5,478 nucleotides of DNA from Candidatus Bathyarchaeota archaeon (GTDB taxonomy: Archaea > Thermoproteota > Bathyarchaeia > TCS64): the NCBI GenBank assembly GCA_016867505.1, contig VGJH01000094.1, positions 1-5,478 of the forward strand, written 5' to 3'. The translations under genes were made by a program, and so were the position numbers. Shown piece by piece: positions 1 to 5,478 of the stretch (position 1 is its first letter; each line of letters begins with the position of its first letter). A model generated the notes under the pieces. It had not been told where the DNA came from. It ran no database searches and was given only the letters and a program-made list of their open reading frames with translations.

Positions 1-417
1 CACCATGGATTCAAATCCCTAAAAAAATCAAAGTATATACCAAAATTACCAAAAATTATCGCATCAAGCACTCCAGGCGGTAATCCCATAATCAAATGCT
101 TCCAAGAACAGAAAAAAATGATAGAAGACTTGAACTCAAGTGACATTATTGAGACAAAATATAATGAACCCTTAGTTAGTTGGATCAGCCTCGATGGACA
201 AGAAGCGCTTGATGCTTTGTGGGAAAGTAATGGGTGGGCGACTTATGCCAGTGATGAAGAACTCTTACATTACTCAAATCTTATTGAGAAAGAAGAGGGG
301 TTATCAGTGTTACCCGCATCATCTGCATCGCTTGTAGCTATTGCTCAATATTTGAAAATTCTTAAACCTGTAAAGGGTTTGGACTTTGTTGCTGTTTTAA
401 CTGGGAGAAACGATTAA
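1..417 (+). CDS. PLP-dependent enzyme, threonine synthase-like (fold type II), C-terminal part only
   Basis: The reading frame is open from the first base to TAA at 415-417, so this is the last 138 residues of a gene that starts left of the window. What is seen: a GFKSL stretch and KLPKIIASSTPGGNPI near the left edge, a segment EPLVSWISLDGQEALDAL, then EEGLSVLPASSASL and a closing VLTGRND. In threonine synthases the corresponding places read roughly GF.DL, LPRI..VQ.., EEGI.VEPASAAS and VLTG.GLKD. The serine-rich PASSAS loop and the LTG motif lie near the PLP ring in this fold. Threonine synthase converts O-phosphohomoserine to threonine in the cytoplasm. The PLP lysine and phosphate-binding loop lie outside the window, so a related lyase such as threonine dehydratase or cysteate synthase cannot be excluded. 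ATG at 118 is an internal methionine: homology continues upstream of it. The gene converges on the AOR gene with a 4-bp overlap of stop codons. Confidence 0.72.
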   Translation, partial: HHGFKSLKKSKYIPKLPKIIASSTPGGNPIIKCFQEQKKMIEDLNSSDIIETKYNEPLVSWISLDGQEALDALWESNGWATYASDEELLHYSNLIEKEEGLSVLPASSASLVAIAQYLKILKPVKGLDFVAVLTGRND

Positions 418-2279
418 CGATATTTCCCAATTTTTTTATCCACTGAATCTAACTTTAGACGTTGTAACTCCTGTGAAAGGGGTATTCCGTTTTGATCCCA
501 GTTCATTGCTGAATAATATTCCTGAATGTAGGCATCAACTTCTTCAACAGTTTTTGTTTTTCCCTTATATGGTCCATTTGGTAGTGGTTCATAAAATCTT
601 TTTGGATTAATGTCATCTATCTTTGACCTCCATTTAACTTCAGGTCCGCCTAGCAATAACGCAGCTCTTTGAATATTGATTATCCTTTTCGCATCAGTAT
701 TGTACCATGTTTCTTTCTCCATAGGCCAACCTCTAACAGCTGTATAAAACTCGAAAAGTTTGCTTCTTGTACCTGTAGGGTATGTGTTGAAGTTACAATG
801 TACACCACTATCATTGAGTAATACGGTTAACTCGCTTGTTGGATGATCAATTGGTAAATATGCACAGCTTGTATGGTCTCCTCCCTGACTGCTTAAAGCA
901 TAGCTAATTGCGTGTGGGTAATCTAGCCCACTTCTGATCCCATGCGCCCCTAATGCAATTCCCTTAGTTGTAATATTATAGAGAGAAAGATCAAGTCCTT
1001 TTTGTTTACCCAATATTTCAGAAGCGAAATGGGTTCCTTCAGCTAATATATTCCCTAAACCCTTTCTAGTTACTATCAATTCAATAAGTTTAGCGAAAGC
1101 GTCAGCATCTCCCCACTTTAATTCAAAGCTTAACTCTTCTCTTGTAATTATGCCTCTTTGGAATAATTCAGCTGTAAAACCCAGGATATTTCCTCCTTGT
1201 ATCCCACAAAGACCATTATCATCAACCAATGAGCTTAAGTAAACATTTTCTTCAGGGGTAAAAATGCCTAAGTTTGTACCCTCATAGGCCATTAACTCGT
1301 AATCTGGGTTATCTGTTAGTGCTCCAATATATTTGCCAATTTTTGGTGTAGATAATTTCATGCATCCTGTTGGGCATCCAAAGTCTGCCCAGTACCTTTT
1401 AACCCATACACGTTGCTCATACCATTGGCAGCCTTGAGTTTTTTCATCATGCCACTCCTCTTGCCAGTTTCTTACTGGTTCAGCACTAAGAGTATTACCT
1501 GCATGATAACTAAACCAGCTTGTACCCCAACGACGCCTAAAGTCACTGGCCAAGATATTATTTGTTAACTCTTTGATTAAATGAAGAGTCTTCTCAAAGT
1601 CGTATGGTTCTGGTAATGGACCATGCCCTTTAACTACAAGTGCTTTAAGGTTTTTACTACCCATAACAGCACCATAACCACCGTAACCAGCTCCATGACT
1701 CAGTTTACCAATAACAGCTGCTGCACGAACTTGATTCTCTCCTGCTGGGCCAATATAGACACTTTGAGGTTCTTTTACCTCTCTTTTATTCTGGTAATCT
1801 TTTTTTAGTATCTCTCTACCTTCTTTGCTTATTGTTTTTAAAAAATCTATACCTTTCATTCCCCAAAGATGCTTTGCATCACAAATCTCTACCTTGTCGT
1901 CAGTCACCCACAGGTATATTGGTTTCTCGCTTCTTCCAGATACAATGACACCGTCTATTCCAGCGCATTTTAATTCAATTGGCAACTCACATCCAATTGT
2001 ACTACCAACGATTCCCATACTTTGAGGAGATTTCCCACTAATACAGAGCCTTGCACCAGGCCAATATCCAGTTAGAGGTCCTGTAAAAAAGGTAAGAATA
2101 TTTTCAGGGCTTAATGGATCGACTTCATCCCAATGTTCACCAAGTCTGTCCCAAAGAAGCTTCACTGAAAGCCCTCTGCCACCAACATAATTTTGAAGAT
2201 CTTCCTCAGAAAATTTGTAGTCTTTAATTGTTTGATTTGTTAGGTTAATATCAATAAATTTACCAGCATATCCTCTCAT
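414..2279 (-). CDS. Aldehyde:ferredoxin oxidoreductase (AOR) family, tungsten/molybdenum-pterin catalytic subunit
   Basis: A 621-residue protein, full length for the AOR family (about 600-700). Family members oxidise aldehydes to acids with ferredoxin, or run related low-potential reactions, in the cytoplasm of anaerobes. Seen in order: N-terminal GGRGLSVKLL (33-42); TGPLTGYWPGARLCISGKSP (66-85); ELKCAGIDGVIVSG (102-115); IGPAGENQVR (176-185); GAGYGGYGAVMGSKNLKA (196-213), a hallmark of the pterin-binding first domain; cluster motif D299-F-G-C302-PTG-C306; YE at 327-328, aligning with the active-site glutamate of the family; a first DXXGL(C/D) motif at 353-358 ending in Cys; H469 near the expected active-site histidine; and C495 as the likely fourth cluster ligand. 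Asp299 stands where classical AORs have the first cysteine. The start ATG lies 1 bp after the ferredoxin stop, so the two are almost certainly co-transcribed, as in WOR5, AorAB and BamBC type pairs. Substrate and metal (W or Mo) are not determinable here. Confidence 0.93.
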   Translation of the reverse strand: MRGYAGKFIDINLTNQTIKDYKFSEEDLQNYVGGRGLSVKLLWDRLGEHWDEVDPLSPENILTFFTGPLTGYWPGARLCISGKSPQSMGIVGSTIGCELPIELKCAGIDGVIVSGRSEKPIYLWVTDDKVEICDAKHLWGMKGIDFLKTISKEGREILKKDYQNKREVKEPQSVYIGPAGENQVRAAAVIGKLSHGAGYGGYGAVMGSKNLKALVVKGHGPLPEPYDFEKTLHLIKELTNNILASDFRRRWGTSWFSYHAGNTLSAEPVRNWQEEWHDEKTQGCQWYEQRVWVKRYWADFGCPTGCMKLSTPKIGKYIGALTDNPDYELMAYEGTNLGIFTPEENVYLSSLVDDNGLCGIQGGNILGFTAELFQRGIITREELSFELKWGDADAFAKLIELIVTRKGLGNILAEGTHFASEILGKQKGLDLSLYNITTKGIALGAHGIRSGLDYPHAISYALSSQGGDHTSCAYLPIDHPTSELTVLLNDSGVHCNFNTYPTGTRSKLFEFYTAVRGWPMEKETWYNTDAKRIINIQRAALLLGGPEVKWRSKIDDINPKRFYEPLPNGPYKGKTKTVEEVDAYIQEYYSAMNWDQNGIPLSQELQRLKLDSVDKKIGKYR

Positions 2280-2280
2280 T

Positions 2281-2808
2281 TTAGATCAGTTCCTTACCTT
2301 TTTCTCCGAAAAGAGATATTGCCAAATTTTTTGACACTTCTTCAGGGGTCTGCGCAAATAGACCATATTGGCTTGAAGACTCTCTCGGAACAATGTATAA
2401 ACAGTTAAACCGAGTTTCTTGACAGGCTTTTACACATTCAGGGTTGCCATCACATAAATCACAAATTAATGCAGAATTTTTTGTTGGATGAATTGTTGGA
2501 ATATGTCCTGGACATACTTTAATACAATTACCACAAGCAATGCATTTTTCATTATCAATATTTACACATTTCAAATCAAGATTCACAGTAATCGCTTCAA
2601 CAGGGCATGATTTGATACATTTAGGATCTTCACATTGAGCACATAGATGTGCAACTTCAAGTCCAGGAAAAAGCATGAAAATCCGGATTCTTGAAGCTTC
2701 AGGCCAAATCTTCCCCTCATGTTTTAGGCTACATGCGATTTCACATCTTCTACACCCAGAACATTTTATATGGTCACGCATTATCCAGAAAGGTGTATTT
2801 ATCTCCAA
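2281..2808 (-). CDS. Ferredoxin-like electron-transfer subunit with four [4Fe-4S] clusters, partner of AOR
   Basis: A 175-residue cytoplasmic protein of the HycB/DmsB/NrfC type. Four cysteine quartets are visible: C16-C19-C22-C26, C56-C59-C64-C68 followed by Pro, C89-C92-C95-C99 followed by Pro, and C116-C119-C125-C129. This predicts four [4Fe-4S] clusters arranged as a wire. Two further cysteines (C81, C136) fall outside the motifs. There is no signal peptide, twin-arginine motif or membrane segment. It lies 1 bp upstream of the AOR gene, so its likely role is to pass electrons between the AOR active site and a soluble carrier or another complex (inference from context and from known AOR small subunits). 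The chosen start is TTG at 2808-2806: no in-frame ATG or GTG lies between the upstream in-frame stop and this codon. The first in-frame ATG is Met10 (2781-2779). Starting there would still keep all cluster cysteines, so the start is uncertain by nine residues. No strong ribosome binding site precedes either codon. Confidence 0.93.
   Translation of the reverse strand: MEINTPFWIMRDHIKCSGCRRCEIACSLKHEGKIWPEASRIRIFMLFPGLEVAHLCAQCEDPKCIKSCPVEAITVNLDLKCVNIDNEKCIACGNCIKVCPGHIPTIHPTKNSALICDLCDGNPECVKACQETRFNCLYIVPRESSSQYGLFAQTPEEVSKNLAISLFGEKGKELI
2291..2295 (-). promoter_or_regulatory. Possible ribosome binding site for the AOR gene
   Basis: On the minus strand AAGGA lies inside the last codons of the ferredoxin gene, 11 bases before the AOR ATG. 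That spacing is slightly long for a Shine-Dalgarno site. With only one base between the genes, translational coupling by ribosomes ending at the ferredoxin stop is an alternative. The match is short and could be chance. Confidence 0.35.
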
Positions 2809-2835
2809 ATCAATCTCTAATAATTTAATTTATTC

Positions 2836-2844
2836 ATATATAAA
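2836..2844 (-). promoter_or_regulatory. Archaeal-type TATA box for the ferredoxin-AOR operon
   Basis: Read on the minus strand this is TTTATATAT. Its centre, near 2839-2840, lies about 31 bases upstream of the TTG start at 2808. Archaeal transcription usually begins about 25-27 bases downstream of the TATA centre, which predicts a start near 2813, only about five bases before TTG. That fits a leaderless or nearly leaderless transcript and the weak ribosome binding site. The bases just upstream (TTTCTG) do not resemble a purine-rich BRE. Assignment rests on sequence and spacing only. Confidence 0.55.
2836..2844 (+). promoter_or_regulatory. Archaeal-type TATA box for the Lhr helicase gene, same element as the divergent promoter
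   Basis: Read on the plus strand the same bases are ATATATAAA, a good TATA match. The predicted transcript start is near 2866, giving a leader of about 20 bases before the ATG at 2887. The upstream bases (TTATTC) do not form a recognisable BRE. A weaker alternative, TTTAATTTA at 2824-2832, would give a leader of about 33 bases. Confidence 0.5.
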
Positions 2845-2886
2845 CAGAAACTAGAGTTTTAAGGTTCGTCGATCTTTTTGGTATTG

Positions 2887-5478
2887 ATGTCATCAGTCTT
2901 CCAGCTACTTCATCCAAGAATACTTGAAGGATTAACTAAATGGGGAATTGTTGAACCAACAGATCCACAGAAGATTATTCCATTTGTTCTAGCTGGAGAC
3001 AACATTCTTTTAATCGCTCCTACAGGAAGTGGAAAAACTGAAGCTGCTGTTTTACCAATTTTTACTAGCATCTTAAAAAATGGAAAAAAAGAAGGCATAC
3101 AATTCGTTTACATCACACCGCTTAGGGCACTCAATAGAGACATGCATAAAAGAATGTTTGAATGGGCAAAATTTTTAGACATTTCAATCGAAATCAGACA
3201 TAGTGATACATCCAGGAAGGAGAGGCAGCATCAGGAACGTAAACCCCCTATTATGATGATAACCACTCCTGAGACTCTTCAAGCGATTCTAAGTAGTAAA
3301 AAAATGAATACACACCTTAGAAACGTTCGTTGGGTAGTAATCGATGAGATACATGAATTAGCTGGAAGTCGACGAGGAGCACAATTATCTATTGGTTTAG
3401 AGAGATTAGGGAGAATTACTAAAAGGGAATTTCAAAGAATCGGATTAAGCGCCACGGTCGGTAATCCCTTAGAGGTCTCAAATTTTTTAAGTGGTGTAAA
3501 GGATTCAAGAATTGTTGAAGTTGAAATTGATAAGGATCATCAATATTCAATTGAATACCCTGAACCTGATATCTCTGATTTTGAATTAGCTGATGATCTT
3601 CACTCATCAGCAAAATTTGTTAGCAGAATCAGGAAAATCAAAGAATTAATTAATGAACACCAGAAAACTCTGATTTTTGTTCAAGGCAGAGGCCAAGCTG
3701 AAAGCCTTGGCCATAAATTAGCGCTTATAGATTCGAAAGTTGAAGTACATCATGGTAGCTTAAGTAGAGAACAACGTCACAAAACAGAAGACCAGTTCAA
3801 GTCAGGAGATCTTAAAGCAATTGTATGCACATCAACTCTTCAACTAGGTATAGATATTGGAGATGTTGATTTAACAGTCCAATACAATAGTCCACGACAG
3901 ATCTCAACATTAATTCAAAGAGTAGGAAGATCTGGTCATAGCCTAACTAAAAAGAGTAAAGGTATTATTGTTAGCTCATATGGCGAAGACCTGCTTGAAT
4001 CACTTGCTTCGGTTAAGAAAGCACAAATGAAAGAGATAGAACCCATTACAATTTATAATAAGCCATATGATGTGTTGTGCCATCAAATTGTAGGTATAAT
4101 TCTTGAAGAAGGAAAAATTGAGTATCAGGAAATATTTGACACGATTTTAAAGGCATATCCTTTCAAAAAATTAAGCCTAAACGAGTTTATTGAGGTAGCT
4201 AAGTTTGCTAGTTCAATAGGATTATTGAAAATTGAGGAGAACAATTTTATGAAAACCAAAAAAGGTCAATTATATTATTACGAAAATTTGGGTATGATTA
4301 ACGATGAAAGGCGTTATCCTTTCATTAATGTAATCACTGACAAGATTATTGGAACAGTTGGAGACGAGTTTTGGAATCTACGTGCTAGAGTTGGTTTAAA
4401 TGTTATTCTCCGTGGGCATGTCTGGAAGATCCTGCAAATAGATGAAGAAAATGGCAGACTCTTCGTTTTACCCAGTGATGATCCCTTGGGTGCTCTCCCC
4501 GGTTGGGATGGAGAACTACTTGGTGTACCTAAAGATTTAGCTGAAAAGGTAAATGAAATTAGAGTAGAAATTAGTGAAGAGCTTGAAAAAAAGGGAATTG
4601 AAAAAACTGTAGAAACAATATCTAATCAATACAATTTGAAGCCTGCTTCGGTTAGAATTATTATTGCTGAAATTCAGGCACAAAGTGAGACGGGGGTAAT
4701 TTTACCAGATAAAGAAAAAATTCTTTTTGAAGCATATGATAAATGGTTAGTAATTCATAGTGGATTTGGTAACCGAGTGAATACAACTTTAGGTAGCATA
4801 TTAGATTCGATTTTAAGCGAATTTGATTTAATTCATGGATGGTGGAATGATGCCTACAGGATTCTACTAGAGGCACCATACAAAATAACTGAAAATGATC
4901 TTGATACAATAGTTAAAGCATTCAGAGAATTAACGCCTGAAAAAGTCGAGAATAGACTTAACGATTACTTGAATACGAGGTTTTCATATACTTATAATTT
5001 TAAATTCATTGCAGAAAGGTTTGGTGTAATAAGAAGAGGTAGATCAATCGGCTCTGAGGGGCTTTCAAGAATTTATAATAGGTATAAAAACACACCAATT
5101 TTCAAAGAGACATTGCAGGAGGTTTATACTTCCAAGCTTGATCTTGAATCAGTTAAAGAGATTGTAACAAAGATAAACATCAATCGGGTTGACATTAAAA
5201 AATACATCAGCGTTCAACCGAGTCCACTCGCAAAACACATTCTCGAAGCTTATGCTGACATCGATGATATTTTGGTTAAAGAAGCAGGTTCGGAGGAACA
5301 ATTAAATTATATGCGTAAAAGCATCCATGCTAGAAAAATTAATGTAGCCTGCATGAATTGTCGGTTTTGGAGTTACGAAGATCGGTTATGGAAGTTTTCT
5401 GAGAAACCCGTTTGTGGCAACTGTGGTTCTGGGCTTCTCGCAGTTATGGAGTACAACAAAGATCCAAAAATATTCCTT
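2887..5478 (+). CDS. lhr: Lhr-family superfamily 2 helicase, archaeal type, C-terminus cut by window end
   Basis: The frame runs 864 residues with no stop before the window edge. Helicase motifs in order: TDPQ (Q-motif-like) near 26-29; Walker A APTGSGKT at 44-51 with K50; Ia TPLRALNRDM; Ib TTPET; motif II DEIH at 153-156; motif III SAT at 188-190; motif IV LIFVQGR at 262-268; motif V QLGIDIGDVD at 319-328; motif VI QRVGRSGH at 344-351. A winged-helix region follows at about 393-460, then the long Lhr-specific C-terminal part. A Cys4 zinc knuckle with C822, C825, C843 and C846 sits near the end. Lhr proteins are ATP-driven 3'-to-5' translocases on nucleic acid, linked to DNA repair or RNA metabolism. 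Archaeal members are about 850-950 residues, so little is probably missing. ATG 2887 is chosen because MSSVFQLLHPRI matches the usual Lhr beginning; TTG at 2878 or 2884 is possible in the same frame. It is transcribed away from the ferredoxin-AOR operon with no evident functional link. The Lhr subgroup is not assigned. Confidence 0.94.
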   Translation, partial: MSSVFQLLHPRILEGLTKWGIVEPTDPQKIIPFVLAGDNILLIAPTGSGKTEAAVLPIFTSILKNGKKEGIQFVYITPLRALNRDMHKRMFEWAKFLDISIEIRHSDTSRKERQHQERKPPIMMITTPETLQAILSSKKMNTHLRNVRWVVIDEIHELAGSRRGAQLSIGLERLGRITKREFQRIGLSATVGNPLEVSNFLSGVKDSRIVEVEIDKDHQYSIEYPEPDISDFELADDLHSSAKFVSRIRKIKELINEHQKTLIFVQGRGQAESLGHKLALIDSKVEVHHGSLSREQRHKTEDQFKSGDLKAIVCTSTLQLGIDIGDVDLTVQYNSPRQISTLIQRVGRSGHSLTKKSKGIIVSSYGEDLLESLASVKKAQMKEIEPITIYNKPYDVLCHQIVGIILEEGKIEYQEIFDTILKAYPFKKLSLNEFIEVAKFASSIGLLKIEENNFMKTKKGQLYYYENLGMINDERRYPFINVITDKIIGTVGDEFWNLRARVGLNVILRGHVWKILQIDEENGRLFVLPSDDPLGALPGWDGELLGVPKDLAEKVNEIRVEISEELEKKGIEKTVETISNQYNLKPASVRIIIAEIQAQSETGVILPDKEKILFEAYDKWLVIHSGFGNRVNTTLGSILDSILSEFDLIHGWWNDAYRILLEAPYKITENDLDTIVKAFRELTPEKVENRLNDYLNTRFSYTYNFKFIAERFGVIRRGRSIGSEGLSRIYNRYKNTPIFKETLQEVYTSKLDLESVKEIVTKININRVDIKKYISVQPSPLAKHILEAYADIDDILVKEAGSEEQLNYMRKSIHARKINVACMNCRFWSYEDRLWKFSEKPVCGNCGSGLLAVMEYNKDPKIFL

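Noticed and set aside
118..417. A separate 99-residue gene starting at ATG 118
   Set aside because: The same frame is open to the left edge and the upstream residues continue the threonine synthase-like similarity, so this is the tail of a larger gene.
1623..2025. Two short plus-strand reading frames (1623-1808 and 1825-2025)
   Set aside because: They lie antisense within strongly conserved AOR coding sequence and resemble no protein family I recognise.
2845..2886. T-rich run at 2875-2879 as a transcription terminator
   Set aside because: It is only five T bases, lies just upstream of the helicase start, and no gene ends there on the plus strand.
2910..4909. Short minus-strand reading frames at 2910-3098, 3419-3613 and 4661-4909
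   Set aside because: They are antisense shadows of the helicase gene, whose motifs are continuous across all three regions.
1..5478. A defence or mobile system built around the Lhr helicase
   Set aside because: The helicase has the ordinary Lhr architecture through to its zinc knuckle. No nuclease, methylase, transposase, integrase or repeat array is in view, and the neighbours are metabolic genes.

Overview
The window looks like an AT-rich archaeal chromosome. Three things point that way: an archaeal-style Lhr helicase with a C-terminal Cys4 zinc knuckle, an aldehyde:ferredoxin oxidoreductase (AOR) family gene paired with a four-cluster ferredoxin (suggesting an anaerobe), and a TATA element with spacing that fits archaeal promoters. 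The phylum cannot be fixed from this sequence alone. All four genes are intact where visible. Two run off the window edges: the PLP enzyme lacks its N-terminus and the helicase lacks its last residues.

Layout. Positions 1-417 (+) hold the C-terminal 138 residues of a fold-type II PLP enzyme resembling threonine synthase. It meets tail-to-tail with an AOR-family subunit at 414-2279 (-), and the two stop codons share the four bases TTAA. One base separates the AOR start from the stop of the upstream gene, a 175-residue ferredoxin with four [4Fe-4S] motifs (2281-2808, -). Ferredoxin then AOR therefore form a two-gene operon read right to left. A 78-bp intergenic region (2809-2886) separates this operon from a divergent Lhr-family helicase (2887 to the window end, +). 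A near-palindromic TATA element in the middle of that gap is well spaced to serve both directions.

How the genes work together. The only clear functional unit is the ferredoxin-AOR pair. The AOR subunit would carry a tungsten or molybdenum bis-pterin centre plus one [4Fe-4S] cluster, and the small subunit would wire electrons to or from a carrier. The general arrangement recalls WOR5 and its ferredoxin subunit, AorAB and BamBC, but the substrate cannot be read from the sequence. The PLP enzyme and the helicase look like ordinary neighbours with no evident link to it.

I found no convincing undescribed system. The points most worth a second look are departures from the classical AOR cluster and pterin motifs (Asp in place of the first cluster cysteine, and an altered second DXXGL(C/D) motif) and the shared divergent TATA element. 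I saw no CRISPR array, insertion sequence, tRNA or rRNA, and no obvious long repeat.
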